Source: Chinchilla lanigera (Eukaryota; Chordata; Mammalia; Rodentia; Chinchillidae). From it: a stretch of 64,000 nucleotides of DNA. Under the pieces are notes generated by a model. That model saw nothing but the letters and a program-made list of their open reading frames with translations, did no database searches and was not told the DNA's origin. The DNA lies in NCBI RefSeq assembly GCF_000276665.1, contig NW_004955416.1, forward strand, positions 6,443,147 through 6,507,146. The letters are read 5' to 3'. A program made the translations under genes and the position numbers. Positions 37,555-61,206 of this stretch are shown one piece after another. Position 1 is the stretch's first letter. The number at the start of each line of letters is the position of its first letter.

Positions 37555-37810
37555 TACTGTGAAATAAGTCAGATGCAGAAGATTAAATATCACATGGTTT
37601 CTCTTATGTGAGAAAAACCCAAAATATAAGTAATTTAAAGAGCAAAATAAAAGATAGATGACAAGAAACAGGGAGATAGACTCTGCAGAGGCAGGAAGGG
37701 GGTCTGGGGATGAGGGGAGACAGGACAGAGGGACAAGGAAAGGGAAGTAAAAAGGATCAGGATGCAGTATGGATATGCGTCTTGACATACACTAATAAAA
37801 AGTTTCTAAA
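37555..37810 (+). repeat. L1-like 3' end, copy C
   Basis: CTGTGAAATAAGTCAGATGC, then TTCTCTTATGTGAGAAAAAC, the purine block and ACTAATAAAAAG. AAATAAG(C/T)CAGA is a typical L1 ORF2/3' UTR junction word. Minus-strand frame 37396-37788 is incidental. Confidence 0.7.
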
Positions 37811-40800
37811 AGGAACACATAAGGGAAAAAAGAATGTGCAAAGGAAATTTTACATATATAAACAGAAAACAAGTTGGTGTACAGTAGAGGAAGAGCAATG
37901 ACCTATCCCTACAGGGCATTTGTAATCTGCCACATCTTCCAAATTGCTAAAAGAACAGTAATTAATCTGAAGCTAACTCTCATCTCTAACAACCGAAGGT
38001 GTGGGGTCCATTTATTTTTAATAGTGGGGAGCATTTCCGAACAGGATGTTGACACATGTATATACGGAAGGCGCTGTAATTTGAGCTACTGAAATCTTAA
38101 ACTAATTAAAGCTTTGTGGTTGCAGCTCATCCTTAAACTTTGCAAAATTACTGTATTTAGAGGATGTGAGATTACAGTCAAATAAAACTTAGACAAGTTA
38201 ATCTGCAATATTAATTGGTTTACCTAATTATTATTCTGTTACACAATAATTAGGGATTGGTGGTAAACAATTCATGTAGGTTATTATAATAATTAGTACA
38301 ATTAAGTTACACTTTCCTTTTCCTCTCTATCTTAACTTATTCACCAATACACATAGAAATGTCCATGTCTACAGTGTCCCTACAACACATTTTTTAATGC
38401 CTACCACATATGCACAGAAGCACCAAATGGAAATCCTGTCCCTTCTGGCCCTCACTGTCACTTCACGCCCTCTGCTATGGTCCCAAAGCTTCCTGCCTTT
38501 TCAGTCTCTCTTTTCCTCTCCCTGGGAAAGGACTTAAAGGGGTTGGTGGCTGAAATACCTACTACTCAAGGGATCTTATTTTAGATAAATAATATAAAAT
38601 TATGAATTTAAAATTAGGTGAAATGAATGTTTATTTAAAATGAGAAAAGGCTGTACAAAATGAACAGTGAGGAACAAACACCGCAAAATCTGGGGAAAAT
38701 AAAATATGGGCACCCTGCACTTTCACACCACTTCCACAGGCGGCCTTCTAGAACGTATACTTCAAACTTACCTCTCCTCCAGTACTCGTGTGCACCCAAT
38801 GTCAGTCACCACAGGCTGACACGACCTGTCATGGCACCACCTCGAACCCCACCCCTCCAGATTAGGACCCCAGCGGGAAACAGGAAGACTCAGGCAATGA
38901 TGTCTTGTGATTACTCCACTGCATGTAAAAGTAGCTGCAAGCCACATCAATACATAATTCAACTACATCCCCCTAGTCACATCCAAAAAGTGCCAGTAGT
39001 TGCTCCAACTCCAGCATGAGGAAGAGTGTCAGAGGAAAGTTAAAATGGAAAAGCCACTGGGTTTGACTGGGTGTGGTGAACATACCTTGCTTTTGAAAAA
39101 TGTTATCAAACAAATGAACACATTTCTAGGCTCCTCTGCTAAATCGGACATCCAAGCTACTGGATTTAACAGGGCCATGAGATTCAAGGTGCTGGGCACT
39201 ATTCCTTAGGGAGGAATGAGCAACTGGTAAGAGAAACAGGAAGAGGAGTCAAACAGACGTCCTCAGCCTTCAAGTCTTAGGAAGAAGAAAGATGCATGGA
39301 GTGGTTAGAGTTCTGAGGAAAGTTGGGACTTTGAACTCCAGCGAGTGGACTCCAGGTCATTGAATAAAATGAACTGAGACCTTTAGGTATATTACTGCAT
39401 GTCATCCTCACTACCACCCTAAGAGGAAGGAGAAAGGGATGAGGAGAAAAAGGGGAGGAAATAAAGATGAAGAGGAAGGGAGAGAGGAGGAGAGGGGAAA
39501 GCAGGAGAAAAAAGAAGGGGAGTAAATGAAAGAGGGAAAGATAAGAGAAAGAAAAAAGAATAACAGATGGAATGGTGAACAGCCAGGAAGACAAAAGAAC
39601 AAAGAAAGCGTTTCCTCTGTGTGCTCCTCTTCCCCATGACGCAGTCGTGTTTATCGTCGGTGTCATAATAAAATGAAGGCTTTTTTCAGACTATACAGTC
39701 ATCTTCTGAATTTAGAAAGTGTGACAATTCTTTTGGCTCAGTTCTGTAAAATCCAAGTTGTTATGATCTCGCAATGAATAAAAGAATAAGAGAAAATAAC
39801 ATCCTAAAAGATTGATATCACTGTAAGCAATATCCAGTAACTCAGCCATCTGGTTGTGCCCGTGTTTTCCAGACGCTTTCGTCCAGGCTGAAATTGAATG
39901 CCAATCTCCATGTCATAATTGATCTTCAAAATTTTTCACACAGTCCAAACATTTCCCAGAAAGAGTTGAGTTTTTCTTTATGTTTGTTTGTCTTACTCTT
40001 TAAATTTTTTCCCAAAAAAAAAAAAAAAACCCAGAAATGGAAATAACACTTAATCAGGAATGTATGTAAAGAATGTTCAGAAAATTTGAAAAATTATAAT
40101 TAACACATGGGTAGTTTGAAATAGCATGTCAAACTTCAAACAAGTTAAATTGTTTAGGGGAATTTAATCAGCATCAGAAGTAAACTTCGTCATGGAAGTG
40201 CTGGAAACTCCACTGTTTCACAGATTTGCAAATTCCTTGGACTTCTTTATTGTCAGAGACCCCTGGCGATCACTCAGTAAATCTCCAAGACACTGGGTGA
40301 GATCACACCTACCTTAGGATTCCAGAATAACCGCCTATCCCTAACCATTTCAGAAAAGATGTCACAATCCACCTCAGGAACATTCCAATGAGTTATAGTA
40401 CTCACTTTCAGGAAATCTTCCACTATTTCCAAACATATTGTATTACTCCACATCCTTTGTGAAAATAATAGATCAACACCTTTACACTCTCAACAAGAAA
40501 GAGAAGTAGGAAATTAAGGCACATTCTCCCCTTCTCCAAACCAATTAATCTATATTTTTTTCAGTTCTTCAAATATCTGTTTGTTGGATCATGCACATAA
40601 CTGGGACCCCCACTGTGGGCAGAGCATCTAACATCTCCTTCAACAAAAGAATCAGTCAGCACTGGGCTGAATGAATTATTTCACAGTGCCCAGGATGATG
40701 AGGGTCCAGGTGATTCCCATCCCATGAAACCTGTGTAAGAATTAATAGTGATGCTCTACTGCACCAGAGACTGGGAAGTTCTGAAATGGTAGCACACTTG

Positions 40801-41416
40801 TAAGGCAAAGACAATCCCAAACTCAAGCCAAAGCATAGCACAAACCACAGAAGCAACAGTTAGAGTTTCAGTAAACTCCAAATAGAATCAGGGAGCTAGA
40901 TTAAGTACTCTTCTCTGAAGATAAAGAAGACAAGACTAGCATAGTTGCTCTTCCGTTAACAAGCAATGATCAGTCTCTGCTATTCCTCTTTCCTTCCTTC
41001 CTCCTCACTTTCCCAGTCCACCACCTCTCTATCTGCTTATCTGTCACATATCCTGCCATTAACTGGCAAACTGGTAAGCATCTTAGAAACCCTGTTAAAT
41101 GAGTCTTGAGAAACAGAATGCTAAGAAGGCAAGGACTCAGAACTGGAAACCTGACAGTATTCTGCATTTCCACAACCAACAGGCTCTACAGGCTTTTTCA
41201 AGTCAGATCATTTCTTTGAACTGTCTTCTTCATCTGTTACCTGAGTAGTTGGGCAATATGGCTCTTTCTGGCTTAAAGAAATGATCACCACCATGGTACT
41301 TAGCAGGACTGGTTGAGAGGGAAGTAACTGGGAGGTGAGATTTGGATTCATCAAATGAAATAATGTGCATGATTTCCCAGCTCGTTCTTTTTATATGTAA
41401 GGTTTTGCATATGTGG
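37811..41416. other. Intergenic; 145-bp polypurine tract
   Basis: 39419-39563 is almost pure A/G on this strand, which produces long Ser/Phe/Leu/Pro-rich frames on the minus strand. A poly(A) run is at 40014-40029. No gene recognised. Confidence 0.5.
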
Positions 41417-41764
41417 TGTCTTGGTCACTTCCTCATCGCTGGGACACATTACCCAGCACCCACAATGTAAAGGAGGACAGGTTTATTTTGGCTCAGAAGA
41501 TTTTTAGAAGATTCAGTCCTTGCATGGTCGGTGGCATGGTGGAAAGACCTGGGCAGAGGAAAGCTGCTCACATCTTGCCAGCTGGGAACAGAGCAGGAAG
41601 GGAGGACAGGGGATGCACCCACCAGGTCACGCCCCTGTGCCCGGGCCTTTCTGACCAAACCCTACCTCTTCACATCACATTTAGCTCTAGCGCCCCCATG
41701 ATTTAGTCACCCTCAAAGTTCCAGTATAAGCACATGAGGCTCTGGGGAGACATCCAAGTAGACA
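41417..41764 (-). mobile_element. Solo MaLR-like LTR
   Basis: TG at 41417 to CA at 41763-41764. TGTGG (41412-41416) and CGTGG (41765-41769) flank it, 4 of 5 identical. Same family as 1004-1413 and 14597-14970. Confidence 0.8.
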
Positions 41765-43169
41765 CGTGGCCTCCTTAGGAGATGTCACACACCTGAAAAG
41801 CAAGCTTCTATACTGAAATCCAAACTAGCCCACACTTAATCATCCTGCAGAAGGTGGCATCCTTCACCAAGATGAGAAAGGACAAATGTTAAATAAAGAC
41901 AGGAGTGAGGAGACGGAGTCAGAAAGCTCCTCCCAAATGCAGGGCTTTCCACCCACCCCCCCTGAGTAACCCTGCACCCGCTGTCCAGAGCACTAAAGGG
42001 TCTTCTGCCAAAGATGGCACTTTGGGGTTATCACGATTACATATGAAGAGCCTGTTCTCACGTAAACTCAGAAAGCCAGGCTCAGGCCTCCATCTCCTTT
42101 TCTCATCTTCTTGCCATCCTTATCTTTGATTTCCCAGCAGGTGGATTTCCCAGCTCCTTCCTCAGGATCAGTCCATCCTGGATGTTTGTTCCCTTGTGAA
42201 CCCCTGGATTATATTTCAGAGTCTTCCAAAAGAGGAATACAAAAGCATGATAGAGTCAAAAATTATGCTCACCATTCAGAGGTGAATGACGTTTGGGACA
42301 GGAATGGTCTGCTGGCAAAGGGACACAGAGAAGGGCTCTCTAATGCCAGTGGGAGGAGAGGAACGGTGCCATCTTCCTGGAAAGTATTCAATAATACAGA
42401 TGTAGCAACTGTAAAATGTCTAACCTAAAGAAATAAAAAAAGGCTCAAGCCAGGTGTGTGTGGACATGAGAAAAAGAGTTGTTGTGATGTCTGTGATTCT
42501 GAGAAATAGAAAAAATAGCAAACTGGCTTAAATACTAAGCACATATCCAAGGACATCCAGAAGGGAGAGGCCTTTAGGGCTAGTGGTTTTAGCAGCTCAA
42601 AAAATGTCATCTGATATAGAGGCTCCTCCTCCCGCTCTGCTCTTCCAGTGAGCAGCGGCTCCAAAGAATGTTTAGCAGTATTCTTGTTGGTAACCAAAGG
42701 AGACAGAGAAAGCCTGGTTTCACACAGCTCTTTCTTAAAATCTAGAAAGAACTTTCCCCAAGTCTTTAGGCAACTTTGTATTGCCCAGAACTGGGCCACA
42801 TGCTTTTTTTCCCTAATCAGTCATTGACTAGGAAGCAGAGAAGGGAGGATGTAGTGAACCTAAACCAATACTTTTACCCCCTCCCACTGAGATCAACTCC
42901 CCCAGAGTATCATTTCCATTCTGTGAGAAGGGTGCCTTGTTTGAGAACCAATCACTATGTTCAGCCAGAGAGTTAAGCGGTGACTGTGTGAATTGGTACA
43001 GCTGGTTCAGGAAATAGTATTCTTATTCTCCTGTGTCATTAACTGAATTAAGCATAAAGAGATTTGGAAATTCAAACATAAGAGTTCTTCCTGAGCCCAA
43101 GGCTTTAGGTACTTAAAATCTGGTTCCTACATATTTTTTAAAAAGTGATTCAAAAAGAAAAACAACAAG
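41765..43169. other. Intergenic, nothing recognised
   Basis: Frames of 105-124 codons (42111-42428 +, 42425-42799 -) without recognisable homology or splice context. Confidence 0.4.
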
Positions 43170-43465
43170 GTGCTGGACACAGTGGCCCACACCTATAATC
43201 TCAACTACTTGGGAGGCTGAGGAAAGAGGATTACAAGTCTGAGACCAATTTGAGCATTTTAATGACACTCTGTTTCAAGATAAATAGACAGAAAGATGCT
43301 AGATTGATCCATAGAGAAGACAGATATAGATAGATTGATTGATTGATTGATGGATTGATTCATTTGACTGATTGCAGGTGGAAAATAAGCTGGAGAGGTA
43401 GCTCAGCGGTAAAGTGTTTTCCGGGCATGCGTGAGGTCGGGGTTCAATGCCAACACTGCACTACC
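43170..43465 (+). repeat. B1-like SINE, (GATT)n, and ID-like SINE
   Basis: B1-like 43170-43282 (GGACACAGTGGCCCACACCT), simple (GATT)n at 43328-43361, then ID-like 43389-43465 (GGAGAGGTAGCTCAGCGGTA, GAGGTCGGGGTTCAATGCC). Confidence 0.75.
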
Positions 43466-45660
43466 AACAAAAGCAAAAGATGACGACCTCCATGGTAAAG
43501 ATAATGCATGCTTCAAAATTTCACAAAAAGAAGAAACAAGACAACATAAAGCCCCAGGGCATCATCTCATGGACAAGAAATCTTGGATATGCGTCTGATG
43601 GATGCATAAGAAAAATCTATGGATCGCATCCCTCTTTCTCTGACCACAGAGGAGGAACTCAAACAACTTTAAACCATAATCTCTAGGGGAAATATTGAGG
43701 GGGAATAAATTTCTGATGCCTTCATTCTGAAGATGCTACAGTTTTAGACTGCCCTAACATACGGCAATGTTTGATTGCTGTACACACCTAAGAAGTTTCC
43801 TATTGCTGAGTATTTCCGACCTGAGGCAGAAAGGGGATATGGCTGAAACTTGCTGGGAAAGGAGGCCTAACGAGTTCCTGGGACACACGCACAGAACAAT
43901 TCTCAGAGCCCTGAACTTAGACTTTTCCTGAGAACTTGAGTGGGTTTGTGAAAGGATGACCCGGATGTAAGGTCAGAGTGGAATATACAAAAAAGGGACA
44001 GTCGCCATTAAGCGCTTGTCCTATGGTGTCCTTTCACAGTAACCCGCTCTATGCTGTAGAGTGTATCTTTCTATTTTTTTCTCCCTTTTCCTCCTTTTCC
44101 TTGGCCCAAGCTCGCTCTGCAGAGCCCTTTCTCCCCCTACCCTTCCGGTTTTTTCCCACCCTTAATCAGCATACAGTTTTGCCAATATTTATGCTTGTTT
44201 CGTCTAAGTTTTTGTTCGTGACAGAGAAAAACTAAAAGTTACCTCTGGGAAGAAGCTCCTGTGCCTCAAAGCCCAATTACAGACTCTTTTTAAGTCTAAC
44301 ATAAAATCACAGTGCACCTTACTGTTCTTTGCTAGATAAACAAAGTATTTTTTCTCAATTACCTGGTTCCACATAACCACATGCAATTTTTAAACTGTCA
44401 CTAATAGCCCTTCCCTCCCATTTACTGGCAATGTGTTCAAGTCAGTCCTAGCTCCAATTAAGGGTACCTGCAGAAGGGAAATCCTACAGTGAAATGCCAT
44501 GTGCTTTACATTCCAGGAAGGAAAGTAATCCTCACAGGTGATGATTTGGCAAGGAGATAACTGACTTCCTCCCCTAAAGGGTCCATCCCTTGAGTCCATA
44601 TCAATTTACTGGCCTGAAATCCTGGTGCTCCTAGTTGGGGCCACACACACCAAGGGACGGTAACCCCAGTATTAAAGGTGGCAAGTTTTCCCTTTGTCCA
44701 TCCTGCCTCTCTGAGAGCTTCCCAATCCTCTGGGGAGTGGGACCAGCAGGGAGACGGCTGAGTCCCTCACAGCCCTCCAGACAGCCGCCTCTGTGACCCT
44801 GATTTTCACCCGAACAAGTGGAAAGCTGTGTCTTGAGGAAGGGTGCTGTGTTTGGTGTTAACTCCTGTACAGCTGCTGCCGGCTTTCTGTAACAAGATAG
44901 CTCTTTACTGCGACCATATTGGTCACCTTTTTATTTGGACAGTGTGGAGAGATTCAAGTTCTTCTTGTTTTGTTGAAAGCAGCCAAGCTCCAGGATAACT
45001 CCAGAGGTGTCAGTCCCTGGGCCAGGGAGCAGGTAGCCTGAAGGGGCAGAAAGCACTGGTTCCTATTCTATCAGTGTGGAATAGATGCCTAGGGCAGATG
45101 GTCTTTTCACAGAAGCACCTCACACCCTCATCTGCCCTGTGCAAAACCATTAGGAGCTCCAGAGAAGCCCAGGACCATTCACTGGCCATCTGTTCCGGAA
45201 CTGTTCCCAAATGTCCAGTATCCGGAAGAATTAATGATAAGTGGGAAGATCTGAAGTCACCTTTCAATGAGCAAAGTGGATTCTGGGGAAGTAGGTACTG
45301 AGTCTGAAATCTGCAGATCTGTGTGGATGAATAAGCATCTATGACTTCCAGGACGGGAATCTGATTTGATTTAATCATCTGGCAGAATCGTTTGCTCCGG
45401 CCTCTCAACATATGAAATCCAAGGAACGTGTGTCTGAGGAATGTACTTTTCTGCTAGAGACACTTGATGTGTATATTGAGTAACTAGCAAACGCTCCACC
45501 ACCACCACCCTGGGCCACACAACTCTCCTACGCAAGAAAAGTGAAATTGCTGTTTGATAAATGTCAGCTCGTGGGTGTTTCCAGCATTTGGAAGTCCTGC
45601 CAGGGGTAGCTGCTGAGAATGGAGGTGAGCCCCTGGAATCCCCACCTCCCCCACATTGCC
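43466..45660. other. THBS1 5' flank, nothing recognised
   Basis: No interspersed repeat recognised for ~2.2 kb, unlike the rest of the upstream region. Could harbour distal enhancers, but none can be shown from sequence. Confidence 0.4.
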
Positions 45661-45671
45661 TGTGCCCAGAT

Positions 45672-45681
45672 CCTTATTTGG
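45672..45681 (+). promoter_or_regulatory. THBS1: CArG box / serum response element
   Basis: CCTTATTTGG is a perfect CC(A/T)6GG. It lies about 1.23 kb upstream of the inferred transcription start. A serum response element at about -1280 is established for human THBS1, so this is probably its orthologue. Confidence 0.75.
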
Positions 45682-46678
45682 TGATGCTTCTAACTGCATC
45701 CTGGTCCCTCCCGCCATCCCTGACAGGACCTCAGCAGGGAAAGCGGTGACTGCTGACGTCCTTTCCTAAAGAGATGAATGGAATTCCAGGCAGCTGGAGT
45801 CACGCTGGCTTGGGATGGTGGCTTGGAGACCAGACGGCAGTGACAGAAGCATCAGGCAGCCAGCCTTGCGCATGGCAATGTGTGTGCCCACAGAAATGGG
45901 ACCCACACCTAGATTTCAGGAGCCGAAAAATGAGAAGAACGTTTAGAGAGAGAAAAGGGAAATAAAATAATAGGCAGAAAGTAATTTATTATTCTATTGG
46001 TCTGTTCTGTAAATAGATTAAGACCCAGGAGCCAGATAGTTCTGCAAATTCTCCAACCAGGAGTCACGTTAAGAAGCACGAGTGGGCACAAAAAAAAAAA
46101 AAAACTGTTTTTCAAGACACAACTTAAATTTCGACTTGAGGGAACTGGATATGAGTTAGTTTCCCCAAAATTCCCCCTACTAGAAACAGTCTGCGCAGGT
46201 CCCCTTGATCAGAATACGCATACCTCCCCCAAGCGGCAAGCCGTGGAAGCGCCGGCGCAAATGCGAGAAGCGACTTCGGCCGAGTCTGGCAAAGTGCGGC
46301 CCCCGGCACTGGGAGCGGGAGCTCGGCGCTCTCGCTGCCTCCTTTAGGGGGTCAGGTGGAGGACAGAGTGCAGGCCAGGGCTGGAGTTCAGAGTACCTAG
46401 GACCCGCGGGGTTGATGGATGAGGGATAAGTACACAAGAACAGCTTCTTCAACACTCAATTCTCTCGGGGTCCCATTTAGAGTCTACTCTGGGGGGTCAT
46501 TTCAAAGCGTCTCGGCCATCGTCCAGACATTCAAGGAGACGGGCTTGTCTGCAAACCACTCCTCCCCTAGGGTCTTGGGTGGTCGCCAAAGCCTCGTCGC
46601 AGCTCAGGATGCTCACGCCGCACGCCTCGGGCTGCGTGGCGCAGGAGGCTGAGCGCGGAGCCCCGGGGTGCCAAGGCA

Positions 46679-46690
46679 GCGTGGGCGGGC
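46679..46690 (+). promoter_or_regulatory. THBS1: Overlapping EGR1/SP1 site
   Basis: GCGTGGGCGGGC contains a perfect EGR1 consensus GCGTGGGCG and an overlapping GC box, about 220 bp upstream of the inferred start. Overlapping Egr-1 and Sp1 sites have been described in the mouse Thbs1 promoter. Confidence 0.7.
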
Positions 46691-46779
46691 ACCTATTTTT
46701 CTGAGAAGTTCCACTGCTCCGGCGCCCCGACCCCGGCCTCCCCCTTCACTTTCTAGCTGGAAAGTTGCGAGCCAGGCAG

Positions 46780-46790
46780 CGGGGGGCGGA
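46780..46790 (+). promoter_or_regulatory. THBS1: GC box (SP1/KLF-type)
   Basis: GGGGGGCGGA within a G-rich run about 120 bp before the inferred start; a plain GC-box match. Confidence 0.45.
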
Positions 46791-46838
46791 GAGAGGAACC
46801 CAGACTGCCCCCCTCCTCTTCCTGCCCGGCCGCCGCCC

Positions 46839-46843
46839 ATTGG
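46839..46843 (-). promoter_or_regulatory. THBS1: Inverted CCAAT box (NF-Y)
   Basis: CCCATTGGTC reads CCAAT on the minus strand, centred about 65 bp before the inferred transcription start. An NF-Y site at about -65 is reported to act with an upstream serum response element in the human gene. Confidence 0.75.
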
Positions 46844-46858
46844 TCAGAGGAATCCCCA

Positions 46859-46864
46859 GGAATG
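46859..46864 (+). promoter_or_regulatory. THBS1: TEAD-type GGAATG between CCAAT and TATA
   Basis: CCAGGAATGTGC matches the MCAT/TEAD core. THBS1 is a known YAP/TEAD-responsive gene, but use of this particular site is inference. It abuts GGAATCCCC (46849-46857), which resembles an NF-kB half. Confidence 0.45.
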
Positions 46865-46874
46865 TGCGCGCCCC

Positions 46875-46880
46875 TTTAAA
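46875..46880 (+). promoter_or_regulatory. THBS1: TATA-like box TTTAAA
   Basis: CCCCTTTAAAGGCGCG lies 30 bp before the inferred start of exon 1. The surrounding sequence resembles the human THBS1 core promoter as I recall it. Confidence 0.75.
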
Positions 46881-46904
46881 GGCGCGCGGCTCCCGCACTT
46901 CGCC

Positions 46905-47055
46905 AGCCAGTGCCTCGAGCCCGCCGCGAGTTCGGGCTCCCGCGAGCTCTCCGGGTGCAGCCTCCGCCTCCCGCCGCCCCAGCGCCTGTCGAGGACTCGG
47001 CGCCCCTCGTTGCGTCCTTGCCGCTTCTCCTGCCGCTGCGCCGGCGTCCACACAG
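46905..47055 (+). other. THBS1: THBS1 exon 1, 5' UTR (non-coding)
   Basis: The 3' end is a clear donor: CACAG|GTAAG, with GT at 47056. The 5' end is inferred, not seen: it is placed about 30 bp after the TATA-like TTTAAA (46875-46880), and it puts the inverted CCAAT box at about -65, the distance reported for the human gene. The exon is GC-rich and lies inside the CpG-dense block. Open frames across it on both strands are a by-product of GC richness, not genes. Confidence 0.8.
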
Positions 47056-47610
47056 GTAAGCCACCTCCAGCCCCAGGCTCCACTGAACCTGGGCGACTCA
47101 CATCTCCTACTCTGCCCCTCCGCTAGTCCCTTCCAGGTGCCCCGGAGCTCTTTTTTGGGAAGGCTCCAGCCATGGGTTCACCAGCAACTCTCCAGGAGAC
47201 CCCAGTTTTCTCATTTTTCAGGTCCTCCCTAAAGCTTTGCATCACTCCTCCAGGTTTCTAGTTCTTCCCGCCCTCCCTGACCCCCCACCAATCTGCATCT
47301 CTGGTTCCTACCGATCCCCCCTCGTTTCCAACAAAGAGGCCCCTGCCCCCATCGTTGGTCTTTGTGCCCCTCCTCCTTGAACACTGCGGTCTCCGGACTC
47401 CAGCGCTCTCGCTTTTTGCATGATGCCCTCTGGAAAGTAAATCCTGTTGTCCTTCCCTCCATTAAGCGTGGGGCGGGAGAGGCATTCCGGGGCCCTTAGC
47501 GACCTGCCCCCTACCCCCCCTTTCCCCCACTCTCCCTGCTTAGCTGGTCTCTGACCCTGTGCTCTTGTGCTTCCTCCTACAGGTCCCTGCTGGGCACAAA
47601 CAGCTCCACC

Positions 47611-61198
<13,588 letters not shown>

Positions 61199-61206
<8 letters not shown>

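Larger units (their letters stand above)
46230..47110. promoter_or_regulatory. THBS1: CpG-rich promoter block of THBS1
   Basis: CG dinucleotides are frequent from about 46230 to the start of intron 1, in strong contrast with the CpG-poor flanks. It covers the proximal promoter, exon 1 and the donor site. Long open frames on both strands here (for example 46668-47232 on + and 46746-47101 on -) are explained by low stop-codon frequency in GC-rich DNA. Confidence 0.85.

Noticed and set aside
39277..39666. 129-codon minus frame rich in Ser, Phe, Leu, Pro
   Set aside because: Direct consequence of the polypurine tract on the plus strand.
44916..44938. Additional CArG-like words (CCATATTGG; CCTTTTTATTTGG)
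   Set aside because: The A/T cores are 5 and 9 bases rather than 6; the perfect site is at 45672.
46668..47232. Two long overlapping frames (152 and 155 codons) on + and matching frames on -
   Set aside because: They sit in the CpG-rich promoter and exon 1, run across the exon 1 donor, and have Pro/Arg/Ala-biased translations typical of GC-rich non-coding DNA.
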